Assembly: GCA_022749755.1 (NCBI GenBank)
Contig: CM040453.1
Location: 14,517,368 to 14,581,367, forward strand
Direction: 5' to 3'
DNA length: 64,000 bases
Source of the DNA: Azadirachta indica
Taxonomy: Eukaryota > Streptophyta > Magnoliopsida > Sapindales > Meliaceae
Below the pieces are notes generated by a model. That model saw nothing but the letters and a program-made list of their open reading frames with translations, made no database searches and was not told where the DNA came from. Below, piece after piece: positions 11,585 through 24,241 of the stretch. The position numbers and the translations under genes were made by a program. Each line of letters opens with the position of its first letter. Position 1 is the first letter of the stretch.

Positions 11585-14500
11585 TCAGATTTCTATCCTA
11601 TCAATTCCACCATCATCCTCATTCTGTGAACTTAACTCTCCTTTAGAGATCATATTCATGAGGGTTTTGGTAGCTTGGCCAACAGCATGAGAAGTCTTCT
11701 TCGCAGCCCCGGCAACTACAGGTTGCAAAGAGATGATTGGGAGGCTTGCCCTCTCTTGGATCATAGCTGGATCATACAAACAGTTGCAGAAAATCAGTCC
11801 TGGAGAAAGAATAGAAAATGGCTGTAATTTTAGTACTTACATGAGGGGAAATGTATTTGAAAACTGTTTCAAACTTACAGATAGTTTGTTGGCGAGCAAG
11901 TGTCCCAATTTGTCGGATTCCTGCTTCTGCTGCTTGCACGGCTTGGGCTGATTTGTTGACTCCATCAGCTATCTCCTGGCTGAATGTCATTTGATATTCA
12001 AAAGAGACGAGAGAACAAGATAATTGAGGTATGAAATATATTTGATCCCCATGGCCATGCGTAAATGAAATCATTAAGGAATTTAGTCGTCACCTCAAGT
12101 CACTCAATTCCAGAGTAAGATCACTGATCTCCATTCCTGAAAGCCTGATTGCAGCCATTGTACTGGGAAGTTCCTCACGAGCCGTATCTGCTAGCTTCGA
12201 AAGAGATGTCGCTGCTCTCCCCATGGCCTAAAAGAACAGAGGAAGAAACAGAAATACAACCAGAAGTTCAGGAACAAAATACATCTCATCATTCAATTGC
12301 ATACTATGAACATAATCATCTACAGAAAGCAACCAAAAGGAGGAGGAGAAGAGATAGAAACTAGTAACAAAAGATTCTCCAACTTCCTGGAGAATCAACC
12401 AAAGGACGGTGATTCAACCTGGGTTCGGCAGGGCACAAAGATCTACAATGCTTTGTGAATTCTCTATCTCATCATTAATAACCAATTATTAGCAGGTACA
12501 AGGAGAGCCATACCTTAAAAAATTCTATTTGAACTAGTAAAAAGAAAAAAATCACCGGGCATAATCTCTGTACTAATAAGCAGGTGATCTACTAACGCAA
12601 AGAGCAATTGCAAAATGTTAGGAATCTTCAATAACTTCAATGTACTCCACAATTCCCACAAGTGAAAGTTGAAAATACACGAGAGGAAGGAACAAGCATG
12701 AAATGTCAAGGACCAAAAACACTTCTTGTTTAAATCAACTTTAGTAGAGATGAGGAAGACAATTAGTCCTTTTCACATCATTTCGTGAAACTGAATCTCA
12801 AGTTTTCTTTGTTGTCCCCAGTAAGTGGTAAATCTGAAAATTAATTTTTTTTCTCTCTAGTAAATCAGCAAGGAAAGCATAATCATAATAATCAAACTGT
12901 CCAAAATTTCATTCTGTGGAAACAGAGATTATGGCCCTGAGAATATTCATATTTATAACCCAAAATGGTTTTCCTCCACAGTGAAAAAGCAGAATCAAGG
13001 CACCCAGTACAAGTGATCATATCATTTATCTAATCTACACATCAAGAATCTGGAAATTTATATCACTTTCCAATTACAATCAAGCTGAAATAAGGACGAA
13101 TGAAGCTTACAATGGATGGCAATGCTTAAAAGTTCAATTTAAGTGAGAGGCAGAAAAATCTATTAAAATTATTGATTTAACTCACATAATGACCATTTCA
13201 AGTTACATACCATAGAGATTATGAAATAAGAATAGATAATAAGGACAAACAAGAACCATTTAAAGTAGAATTCACATATACTAGCAAATACTTACATAAA
13301 GTGTTGGAACAGCTGCAATAGCGAGGCTTGTAAAAGCCACAGATGTCTGCAATATAAGTGTCTTGTATTCATAAGTAACAGACCAAACTCTCTGAAAATC
13401 ATAATCAACTAATTGACAGAATGCAAAGGGCAAAATATACTCATTATATTTTTAAGTCCAAAAAATCCAAGCCAAACAGCATTAGTTTGATTTTTATATA
13501 AATTCAACAAAATTGTGAAGCTATTTAAAATTTCACGATTTCATTCCGGAATTATCTTCAAGATTAACCCTAACATTTTCTTAATTAATTCACAAATTTT
13601 AAATATCTTCATTCCATATAAATGACAACCCATACTATCCCATGAGATCATTATCTTAATATAATCATGAATTATGGTTAGTGCATAGTAGTATCATCTA
13701 CTTCTAGTTTTCCCTTTCTAAGAAATAAATTTAAAAACCACTAAAAAAATTACCCACCTATCAATTCAGCCAACAAAGCACAAATGTGAATGTACTAAAA
13801 GACCAAAAAACTGTTTCTTAGCATGATCAGAAGCCTAATCCAATACTAACAGCTCATACTTACTACTTGCAAAATCCGATTAGGAAACCAAAATAATAGT
13901 TTAATCTGACAAAAACACTACCAATCACTGTTTCTTTCCACTTATATAGACAAAAAAATCACCATTAAAGAATTCTCAGTAAATTAAGCTCACAGCAAAG
14001 AAAACCTACAAAACCACAGTCAAAGCCCTACTCATAGCACCATTTCTTACTTATACCGATAACCACCAAATGTTTCAAATTCACATAAAACTACACAAAG
14101 CATACAGTACCCATCAAAGAATTCGAAGTTTTTAAGCTCCTAATCTCGACAGAACCAGAATCTACAAATGTTTCACATACAACCCAGATAAATTCACGCA
14201 AAAACAAGAATGCCCATCATAGAATTCACAACTTTCAACCTCCCAATCAAAAGAAAAAAAAGAAACGAAATACAATCAAATTAAGCGAAAAGCATACCGT
14301 GCAAGCAATAAAAGCCAACAAAAAGAAAGCTTGATCACTCAAGCTGAGTTTCGCGGGCGGAAGATACGAGGGAACATTTGCAGTTGCTACTTCCACGTTG
14401 AAATCAGTCTTCAATTCCTCTTCAGGAAGCGAATTCTCTGAAACGGGGTTTAATAATTCATTAGAGTTGTGCGGTTTCGTGGGACTTAAACAGCAGATTG

Positions 14501-14651
14501 GGACTAAAAAATAGTCCCTTTTGGAGGTTAAAGGGAAGAATTTGGGAAGAGAATTTGTAGATTTAGGAAAAGAAATTGGACTTTTGGAAGAAATGAAACG
14601 AAACTGAGCGAGGGAGTGCGAGGGATTCGCTGTTATGAGATTTGTTTTCAT
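11585..14651 (-). CDS. Predicted plastid-targeted membrane protein of unknown function (five exons)
   Basis: I assembled five coding exons: 14298-14651, 13296-13346, 12094-12227, 11879-11979 and 11585-11766. All introns have GT/AG ends, phases agree, and the product is 273 aa. The first ~60 residues are rich in Ser, Lys and Pro and poor in acidic residues, as in a chloroplast transit peptide. The end of exon 1 (LSDQAFFLLAFIACT) plus exon 2 (TSVAFTSLAIAAVPTLY) forms a hydrophobic membrane segment. Exons 3-4 encode a helical, Ala/Leu-rich stretch (AMGRAATSLSKLADTAREEL, then SQEIADGVNKSAQAVQAAEA) likely to form a coiled coil. Exon 5 ends in an acidic tail (ELSSQNEDDGGIDRIEI). A membrane anchor followed by amphipathic helix recalls bacterial DUF948-type proteins, but I assign that with little confidence. 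The function is unknown. Confidence 0.85.
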
Positions 14652-15260
14652 GGTGAGAATTGCTCAGGGAGAGAGCGTAGAAGAATCTCCAGCTTTCTTT
14701 TACTGAAAGCTATGTTTGGTTGTCTTAACATCACTGACTATTTTTTTTTAATTTTCAGTTTTTATAAATACTAAAAATAATTTTAATAGTAGGTGAAAAA
14801 TAATTTAAAATTTATAAAATAAATGATAAACAAATAATTTTTGATAAATATTATTATATGCTTAATATTGTGACTATAATATATTAATATGTTTCAAAAT
14901 CATCTTACAACAATGGAAACTCATATGACAAGCACAAGAGAGAAGCACATGTTTCTTCACTTAAAATAAAAAGAGAAGCACTATATTTTGTTACACAGTG
15001 ATCGTCAAACTTGTATCAAGTTCTACTCTTAGAAGCAAAACAAACAAACCAAGAAAGAGAGCGACAAAAGCTGGAGAAAATACACAAATCCAGGATGATT
15101 CCATAAGCCACTCAAGCAAGAAAACCTTAGAGAAGTCGATATGTGTATTATTTGACATAATTCCCAGTTGAGGCCAACATGACCTCCTATACAGGCACAG
15201 GATGTCCGCGAATGCAGGGACAGAGTGCTTGCAACACATTGTCTATGTCAGTAGTTGCTC
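14652..15260. other. Intergenic: promoter side of the plastid gene and 3' flank of copy A
   Basis: The first ~100 bp should hold the 5' untranslated region and promoter of the plastid-protein gene. From about 14,762 the sequence matches the 3' flank of gene copies C and D (AAATACTAAAAATAATTTTAATA near 14,768, then TTTTTGATAAATATTATTAT near 14,840). It is therefore the ancestral 3' flank of the tandem gene family. Confidence 0.7.
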
Positions 15261-18200
15261 TCACTGCAAGAAATAGTCCCATATCAGCCTCAAGTTGTCT
15301 TTAAACACCTCAAATGTAGAATCAGGATCAATCTTCTCTTCCTGAAATTTCAAGAAAAAGTAATGAGCTGATTTAGGCACATTTTGACGTAAACAAGATA
15401 CAACAGATACATTTCTAAGTTTATGATAGCTGTGGTACTTTCTAATGTCTTACAAAACAATAGAAGGTTAAGTGGAGAAGTCAAATGCAATACATAGCAT
15501 ATACCTTTATTTCAGAGACTACTCTTTTCAACATCAAAGCAATCTCAACTGTTTTTTCCACTGTTGCAGTCTTGACATGAAACCAATCGGCATGTTTTAC
15601 CTTTAGCCTTAGTGATGGGCTTTTATATGATCTAAATTTTGTATGCCAAACCCCAATAACTCTGAATCTATCCCCAGAATTTGCCTTCCCTAGGGGCCAT
15701 CTCAACCCACCCATCACCTCCGGGTCCAAAATTCTGAATTAATCAGGTTTTTGATGATATGCATTTCATCATCCTGGAAAGTGCATATAATTGGGTTAAT
15801 AATAGAATTCCTTCTCAGAGATTAATAAATACTGCTAGAAACTGTACACCTCCATTGCCCTTAGCTTTACTGCATCAGTCTAAGACATGAAATATAAATA
15901 ATTATTCCTCTTAAAAACAACTAATAAAATTAAATGAAAAACCTTATTCTACAAGCATTATCATTTTTTTGGTCAACATGATGCCAATTAAAATTTAGAC
16001 ACTGACGATTTCATTTTTATTTTGTCGTTTTTTAGCTTTCTGAAGTGTAGAGAAAAGTTTCTCAAAACTTCAGACTACTATTATTTTAAGTGTTTGAAGC
16101 TTGTCGAATGTATTTTTTCTCCTGCTTCAGAAAACAACTTTCTCATGAAATGAAGGAATAAATTGATCATTTCCTTGCTTCCACTGCATTTAATTTGTCT
16201 TTTCCATTGTTTGAAATGAAGATTCTAATCAGGAATGACTGAGAAAAAAAGATACTAAGAGATGGAAAAGGAAAAAGGAGATCACAGTGTATCCCAAATT
16301 ATTCTATCCAAAGCTTGTCATGGTTGTAGTTTAACTCACAGTCATAGCAGTTAAGATCTTTTTCACGTGCAGTGCCAGCCTTAGGTCTAAATTCTTGTCA
16401 AGGCATGAAATATCCACAACCACGTGACGAACTGAGTTTAGTTCAACCTGCAAGAAAAATGAGTATAATTCAACATGAGACTCTGCACATAAAGAAAAGA
16501 AGTAACCTATGTAATGCAAAATGCAGGAATTTAAGAGTTTGATTAAATAAATGATTCTGTGGTGTAATGATAGTTGCAGACGTCACCAGTATCATATAAA
16601 GATAAATAGCAAGATCCAAATCTATGATGCTGAAAAGAATCCTCATGATTGGCAAATATTATATGCTTAATGATCAGCAGTGTATTTAATTTTACTTGCA
16701 CATTAACAAGCAGTTGTATAGCCCACCCAAATATCTACGCACACACAGTGCATAGTTTACCCTCCCTTACATTGGGATAGAAATCTACCCAGATATCTAA
16801 GCAGCCGCACTGCGATTTCTACCTTCCCTTGCATTGGATGGAAATCTACTCATATATTAATGAGAAACCTTACAATTTGTAGGGAGGAGTCCTCCCAAAG
16901 AACAGGACTCGACCCTCCGCCCTCTAATTGGAGGGTCAGTATTCTCACCACCCAGCCAAAGGCTGGGTTACATCCTTCCTATCCTCTTTCTTGAACCTTT
17001 ATTGTTTTTATTCCAAAAGTTCCATCACATTTCATATTAAAATTCCAATCACAAACTCAGTTCCACGCATTATCAATTTCATTCAAATGCATCAATTGTC
17101 TTGTTGTTATTGTTCCCACTACCGTCAATTGTCTCGCTGGTATTGTTCACACTAACCAACTCTTGAGTGTAGAACCAACAAAGATTAATAGATCTAGATT
17201 TTGTCAACATCATCCCTTTTATGATGCACTCATGCATTTGCGTAAGTCGATTAAAATAGATTAAAATATTGGCATCATACATGCAAGATTTATGTAATGT
17301 CCATAAACCAATAGTTTTTAAGTAACAGAGAACTTGCCTTATAGAGCACAAGCTCTTTATCTTCGCGTACACGACATTTGCAGGAAACAGTTGATTGTGG
17401 TCTTGAGCTGTCAGACAACTTTGCATGGGAAAGAATTTAAGAATGTAGTAGAAAATTAAATCAGAGTCACAAGAAATCTTATGGTTATTGATGACGAGTT
17501 TAGGAAAAGAATTACCTGGATCTGGTATATATCCTTCTCTTCTTCAAAATCAGCCCCAATGTTTGGCACTGCTCCACTTGTAATCTTTTCCACGAATGTT
17601 TCAGGAACATTTGTGTAAAATGATCTCTGCAATTGTCGCAATATGGTTTCACCAACCTGACTTTTTCTGGCAGTTTCTAAGCTCAATGATTTGCTTCCGC
17701 ATAAGGTCAATCGATACCATAATTCTGCTTAGCTCACTTTAATTACAACTAATAGTGGCAAATGATTAGGAAGCATTATAGAACTGAAATGATACAAAGT
17801 TGTGCAGGAAGATCATATATTTGTGCAAAAGAAATCAGACATTTTATGGCAAGAAATTGGGCTAGAAAATGGGATTGTTTGTTGCCTCAATGAACTACAT
17901 TGTCTGGCTGGTCTACCTAAATAAATAAAAAAATACAACACATTTATTTGTTTCTACCACGATCAATCATACTCAGGTGATGCAGTGGATAATTTGAGTC
18001 TAGCCGCACAGGTAGAAATGCACCTACACAAACCAAAACCAGTTTCTTAGTTGGCATAGAAGGTTTTATAATATTCAACCAACTAAACTCTGGGTTAACT
18101 CTTACCCAAAACATCAAATAAATCATAGGTAACCATGTACCTGTGACTAATTGGCATTAAGACTCCCCACAGGATCACTCCATGACTAGGAATAGAGTAA

Positions 18201-18966
18201 GAGTTTTCATATTTTCACCATATATTTCTTAGACAGTTCCAGGGGAACTAGAATACTGGTAGCATGAGAACCAACAGTACTTTCTACATGCTGTCTAAAT
18301 TCTGAGTACGAAATGCTAAGGGCCAAGCTACCTCATATTTTCATTTCTTATTAGAAGAAGCAAGAGAATTATAGCTACAAGAACGGTGTAACCTTTCTTT
18401 CTCTTGATTCAGGGGCCAAAACTCAAAATATCTACATAATTGTTAAGAGTTATCTGTTAAAAAAAAAATAAGAATCCATCATTCATTCTGTGATGGATTT
18501 TAATGAATTAAAAATAAAAGATAAAGCACCTGTTCAATTAATATTCAGGTCAAAGGACAACAAAGAATACGAATAGGGAAGCAGCCAATTTCAAGCCAAG
18601 AAAATCAGACTTATTCTTTTAGTTGTTCCCATTTTGTTCTTAAGGCAATGTTAATCCGAGTCCCTAAACAAGAGTTTCATGTTTATAACACTAGGTTACT
18701 TTGACCAAAAGATTTCTGTCAATTTTTTATATAAGTAAGCCTTGTGTTGTTTAATCTCAAGAAAAAGTGAGAGAAGAAACATCCAACATGCAACATTCAA
18801 GGTTAACATCAAGGAAAACCAGATAACATGCCCGTGAAAAAGAACTTTGCCAAATCTAGCCACCAGACTTGGCTTTTCCTCCATTACAGTGCTAACCATC
18901 TTACAAGCATACAATATATTTGGCCAGACGTTTTCTGCTACAAATTCCCACGGGCATCTCGATATT
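15261..18966 (-). pseudogene. Copy A of the MAYIPPHKR family gene, 5'-truncated and frameshifted
   Basis: Exon equivalents are recognisable by alignment to copy B: exon 7 at 15261-15341, exon 6 at 15505-15773, exon 5 at 16340-16447, exon 4 at 17338-17418, exon 3 at about 17516-17693 and part of exon 2 at 18832-18966. Exon 1 and the start are missing, because the copy stops inside exon 2 at ~18,966 and the next base belongs to the 3' flank of copy B. Exon 6 is 269 bp instead of 270. A one-base deletion near 15,733 turns its frame into a stop a few codons on. Exon 7 has a TGA that removes the last residues. The exon 2 donor reads GG|GC instead of GG|GT, and the exon 3 acceptor CAG has become CGG, with an in-frame AG three bases further on. 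It cannot make a full protein. Confidence 0.9.
16712..16971 (-). mobile_element. SINE-like insertion in intron of copy A
   Basis: This segment is absent from the matching intron of copies B, C and D. On the minus strand it starts GTAACCCAGCC and contains GGGTCGAGTCC (16905-16915), one mismatch from the RNA polymerase III B-box consensus GGTTCGANTCC. A possible A-box (TGGCTGGGTGG) lies about 45 bp upstream. A 7 bp hairpin (CCCAGCC / GGCTGGG) sits at the head. The 3' half contains two diverged ~65 bp direct repeats, each with TAGATTTC(C/T)ATCC and TTAGATAT or GTAGATAT. I infer a tRNA-derived SINE; the family is not recognised. The insertion replaced or accompanied loss of nearby intron sequence. 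Confidence 0.55.
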
Positions 18967-18968
18967 TT
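18960..18968. other. Tandem-duplication junction between copies A and B
   Basis: Left of the junction the sequence matches exon 2 of copy B (CATCTCGATATTTT at about 22,850). Right of it, TTTTTGATAAATATTATTA matches the 3' flanks of copies A, C and D. About five bases (ATTTT) are shared at the switch, consistent with microhomology-mediated joining. Confidence 0.8.
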
Positions 18969-19416
18969 TGATAAATATTATTACATGCTTAATATTTTGT
19001 AACTAAAATATGATAATGTCTTTCAAAATCACCTTATAACTATAACAATTGTTGGAAACATATATATATATATATATATATTAAGCACAACTATTGTATT
19101 AAATTGTTATGAGAAAATTTTTTGAAACACGTTGCAGCCACCGAATAATTAGAAAAAAAAAAAGTTTAGGTAGCTATATCACTTCAAATAATTGCTAGAA
19201 TAGTTGAAATTGCATAACTGGCACATCAAAAAAAACCTCAAATTGGTTGCACAAAAGAGGACCAAACTTGTATCAAATTCAACTCTTACAAGCAAAACAA
19301 ACAAACCAAGAAAACCTTAGAGAAGTCGATTAGTTTTATTTGACATAATTCCCGGTCGAGACCAACAGGACTTCCTATAAAATCACAGAGACGACGGAGT
19401 GCTTGCAACACATTGT

Positions 19417-22400
19417 CTATGTCGATAGTTGCTCGCATGACAAGAAATCGTCCCATATCAGCTTCAAGTTGTCTATAAACACATCGTATGTAGAATCAGT
19501 ATCAATCTTCTCTTCCTGAAAATTCAAAGAAAAAGTAATAAGCTGATGTAGGATCTTCTGTAGAATGAAAAAATGCACATTTTGATGTAAACACGATACA
19601 ACAGATACAATTCTAAGTTTAAGTTAGCTATAGGACTTCATAAAGTCTTACAAAACAACAGAAGGTTAAGTGAATAAGTCAAATGCAATAAACAGCACAC
19701 ACCTGTATTTCAGAAACTACCCTTTTCAACTTCAAAGCAATCTCAACTGTTGTTTCTCCTGTTCCAGTCTTGAAATCGAACCGATCGGCATGTCTTACCT
19801 TTAGCCTTAGTGATGGGTTTTTATGTGATCTAAATTTTGTGTGCCAAACTGCAATAACTCTGAATCTATCCCCAGAAGTTGCCTTCCCTAGGGGCCATCT
19901 CAACCCACCCTTCACCTCTGGGTCCAAAATTGCTGAATCAATCAGGTTTTTGATCATATGCATTTCATCATCCTGGAAAGTGCATGTACTTGGGTTAATA
20001 ATAGAATTCCTTCTCAGAGATTAATAAATACTGTTATAAACTGCACACCTCTATTGCCTTTAGCTTTACTGCATTAGTCTAAGACATGAAATATAAATCC
20101 TCTTAAAAATAGCAAATAAAATTAAATGAAAAACCTTATTCTACAAGCATTTATCAATTGCTGAAGCGTTTGAGAAAAGTTTCTCAAAACTTCAGATGAC
20201 TATTATTTTAAGTGTTTGAAGTTTGTCGAATGTATTTTTTCTTGTGCTTCAGAAAACAAACTTTCTCATGAAATGAAGGAATAAATTGATCATTTTCTTG
20301 TTTCCACTGCATTTAATTTGTCTTTTCCATTGTTTGAAATGAAGATTCTGATCAGGCATGAATGAGAAAAAAGAAAAAAGGAGATAACAGTGTAATCCAA
20401 ATTAGTCTATCTAAAGCTTGTCATGGTTGTAGTTTAACTCACAGTCATATCAGTTAAGATCTTTTTTGTGTACAGTGCCAGCCTCAGGTCTACATTCTTG
20501 TCAAGGCATGATATATCCACAACAACGTGACGAACTGGGTTTAGTTCAACCTACAAGGCAAAAGAGTATAATTCAACATGAGACTCTGCACACAAAGAAA
20601 AGTACCCTATGTACTGCAAAAAGCAGCACATAAATAAATGACTCCATGGTGTACTTAAAGAGTCCCAGATGTCACCAGCATCACATAAAGATGAATACCA
20701 TGATCAAAATCTGGGATGTAATTTGCTTAACAATCAGCAGTGTATGTAATTTTACTTGCACGTTAACAAATGCTTCAGTTGGTTAGATATTAAGAAATCA
20801 GAACATTTCTTCTTGAAGTAGAAAGATTATTCCTTATAAAAGGACCTAGTCTTAGTTCTGTTAGCGCAAGTCTTGTATATGCAAGTCAAAACAGAAGAGT
20901 TTACTTTTCTTTTTTTTTTTTCTCTTCATTTATTTTCTTAAGTTAATGGCATGGTTCTGTAAAGATTTTCTGCATCAATTCTCTTGTTGTTATTGTTTGC
21001 AGTACCACACATCATTCCATTGGTATTGTTCACACTAACCAACTTTGAGCACACAACCAACAAGATTAATAGATTTAGATTTTGAATACATCATCCCTTT
21101 TATGATGCACTCATTCATTTGTGAAAAATAATTGGCATTATACATGCAATATTTTATGTAATGTCTGCAAATGATATTCTTAAGTAACAGAGGACTTGCC
21201 TTATAGAGCTCAAGCTCTTTATTTTCTCTCACACTACATTTGCAGGAAACAGATGATTGTGGTCTTGAGCTGTCAGACAACTTCACATGGGAAAGAATTT
21301 AAGAATGTAATAGCAAATTAAATCAGAGTCACAAGAAATCTTATGGTTATTGCTGACGATTTTACTGAAAGAATTACCTTGATATGGTATATATCCTTCT
21401 CTTCTTCAAAATCAGCTCCAATATTTGGCACTACTCCACTTGTAACCTTTTCCACGAATGTTTCAGGAACATTTGTGTAAAATGATCTCTGCAATTGTCT
21501 CAATATGGTTTCACCAACCTGACTTTTTCTGGCAGTTTCTAAGCTCAATGATTTCCTCCTGCATAAGGTCAATCAATACCATAATTCTGGTTAGCTCACT
21601 TTAATTACAACTAATAATGGCAAATGACTAGGAAGTATTATAAAACTGAAATGATACAAAGTTGTGCAGGAAGATCAAATATATTTGTGCATAAGACATC
21701 AGACTTTTTATGGCAAGAAATAGGCTAGAAAATGGGATTGTTTGTTGCCTCAATGAACTATATTGTCTGGCTGGTCTACCTAAATAAATCAAAAAATACA
21801 ACAGATTTATTTGTTTCTACCACCATCAATCATACTCAGGTGATGCAGTGGATAATTTGAGTAGCAGTACAGGTAGAAATGTGCCTACACAAAACAAAAC
21901 CCATTTCGTAGTTGGCATAAAAGGTTTTATAACATTCAACCAACTAAACTCTTGGTTAACCATTACCTGATACATCAAATAAATCATAGGTAACCATGTA
22001 CCTGTGACTAATTGGCATTAAGACTCCACACAGGATCACTCCATGATAATAGGAATAGAGTAAGAGGTTTCATATTTTCTTTATATCTTTCTTAGACAAT
22101 TCCAGCAAAACAAGTTCCCTGGTAGCATAAGAACCAACAGTACTTTACTTAGTGTCTAAATTCTGAGCACGAAATGCTAAGGGCCAAGCTACCTATTATT
22201 TTCATTTTCTTATTAGAAGAAGCAACAGAATTATAGCTACAAGTACAGTGTAATCTTTCTTTCTCTTGATTCAGGATCCAAAACTCAAAATATCTACATA
22301 ATTGTTAAGAGTTATCCGTTAAAAAAAATAATAGTAATTATGCACTGCATCTGTAACCCATCATTCATCCTGTGATGGTTCTTAATGAAGTAAAAGTAAA

Positions 22401-23282
22401 AGGTAAAGCACCTGTTTCACTTACCATTGAGGTAAAAAGATAATCAAGAATACGAACAGGGAAGCAGCCAATTTCAAGCCAAGAAAATCAGACTTTATTC
22501 TTTTAGTTGTTCCCGTTTTGTTTTCAAGGCAACATTAATACAAGTCCCCGAATAAGAGTTTCATTTTTACGACACTAGGTTACTTCAACCGAAAGATTTT
22601 TGTCAATTTTTTATTTAAGTAAGCATTGTAATTGTTTAATCTCAAGAAAAAGCGAGAGAAGAAACATCCATCATGCAACATTCAACGTTAAAATCAAGGA
22701 AAATGAGATCATATACCCATGAAAAAGAACTTTGCCAAATCTAGCAACCAGTGTTGGCTTTTCCTCCATTAAATTGCTAACCATATTAAAAGTAGACAAT
22801 ATATCTGGCCATACGTTTTCTGCTACAATTTCCCACGGGCATCTCGATATTTTCTCTCCCACCTCATCATTATCTAACAATCGAAAGCCAAAGGGCATCA
22901 TTATTAAAGTGAAAACCAGAATATACATTAGGAACAAAATTAAAACAAATTAGAATAAATCTAAAAAGGAAGACCACAAACCTTTCGCTGGACTATTATT
23001 CACTAAAACCAAGGGCTTTTCGCCTCTTCTCTTCTCAACGATTTCCAAAGAGATTGGCTCAAGATGGAGAGAAGAAAGAGAGCGGCCATCTTCATCCAGC
23101 TCAACAGCAAACCATCTATATATGGCATTGTCTGCATACACAATCTTTCCACTCCTGTCTGCATTATGTTTGTGTGATCCCAACTTTAAGTTTCTGTTGA
23201 ACTGACACACAAACAACTCTGGAGTTGGAGATGGAACCTGTTGATCCTTCGAATGTCGCTTGTGTGGTGGTATGTAAGCCAT
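19417..23282 (-). CDS. Copy B: intact MAYIPPHKR-family protein of unknown function (398 aa)
   Basis: Seven coding exons fit with consistent phase: 22982-23282, 22717-22873, 21378-21558, 21200-21280, 20443-20550, 19703-19972 and 19417-19515 (1197 bp with stop). I chose ATG 23280-23282 because all copies share MAYIPPHKRHSK there; the in-frame codon two upstream is TTG. Recognisable blocks are KIVYADNAI..WFAVELD (exon 1), PWEIVAENVWPDIL and ARFGKVLFHG (exon 2), ETILRQLQRSF (exon 3), SVSCKCSVRE (exon 4), VRHVVVDISCLDKN (exon 5), KGGLRWPLGK and DRFRVIAVWHTKF (exon 6), and LIWDDFLSCEQLST (exon 7). I recognise this as a plant-wide uncharacterised family, possibly catalogued as DUF7903 (number from memory). 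No catalytic motif, signal peptide or membrane segment is visible. Intron 4 has a GC donor (AAG|GCAAGT). Likely expressed; role unknown. Confidence 0.88.
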
Positions 23283-24200
23283 TATCAAACTAGCAAAATG
23301 TACTACCTTAAATCAAAATATGAAATTAAAAAAAAAACAGTTTTTTCAGAATTTTGTAAAATGCCACGATTGTCTGACAGACAAGCATCTAAATCTACGT
23401 AAAATGAACCAAGAATTTCAATGGCCCAGGAAAAAACTCACGTCTATACACAAAACAGTCTTCAAAACTCAAAAGTTCTAAAACAAATTAAAAAAAAAAT
23501 AGAAATAAGAGTTAAAATATCCTACCAGAATTATTTAACCACCAGTTATATATGAAATGAGTAAATCTTGGACTCATTCATTATTTACTCCTTTGCTCCA
23601 CACAATTTGTAGTAATTAGTGACAATAACATCCATAATACAAAAATGTGAATCATAATAAAAAGAAACAGAAAAGGAAAGCCAATGAAATTATTCACGCA
23701 TCATTTCCACAACATTTGATTCAGTTAACTTGAAATTATTGTAAACACAAAAGCAACAAACCAACAAGAGGATATAGCAAAAGGAAAAACAAAAAAACCC
23801 GCTAAAAGCATCCAAGAAAAGAATACAACAACAAAACTAACAATGACCCGGAAACACAACTTAAGAAAAGACAACAATAAATTCATAAGAAAAGGGAATA
23901 TTTACTCACCTAATATTTCAAAACTTTTCAAAACTTTTCTTGTTAAGCTCAGCTGATCTTCACAGTTATATACATACACGCAGCAGCAATAAAGAGGAAG
24001 ACAGCAAATGTCAATCTCCTTCTTGGAGAAGTTATGAGGTGGGGGCTGTTGAGTTTCATTCCTAGAGAAAGTAAATGGACAAAATTGGAAAGAATCTTAA
24101 CCCCTTGTGATCGAAGGGAATGGTAAAGGGAAGGAGTGAAGAATAGAGAAAGAAAAGGAGGGAAAGTACCTTCTTTCTTTGCATCTTCTGGCTAATCAGT
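23283..24200 (-). promoter_or_regulatory. 5' leader intron, 5' UTR and promoter region of copy B
   Basis: A minus-strand donor ATTAG|GTGAGT at ~23,910 and an acceptor GCTAG| just upstream of the start codon suggest an intron in the 5' untranslated region, spanning about 23,291-23,909. The same arrangement is seen in copies C and D. The untranslated first exon lies right of 23,910, and purine-rich sequence (GGAAGGAGTG-like) follows to ~24,180. The promoter itself is not resolved. Confidence 0.6.
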
Positions 24201-24241
24201 GTCCCCGTAATTTTTTATGGGTTAATGCCACCTAGGTGTTT

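Noticed and set aside
17944..18126. Minus-strand ORF (starts MIYLMFWVRVNPEFSWLN), also at 28,919-29,101, as a possible extra exon of the MAYIPPHKR family
   Set aside because: It lies in intron 2. Copy B has no open version, and copy D has a TG insertion near 54,996 that breaks the frame although D is otherwise almost identical to C. The flanking exons join in phase without it.
19770..20024. Plus-strand ORFs repeated at 19,770, 26,804 and 52,843
   Set aside because: They are the antisense of exon 6 of copies B, C and D. Conservation comes from the real exon on the other strand.
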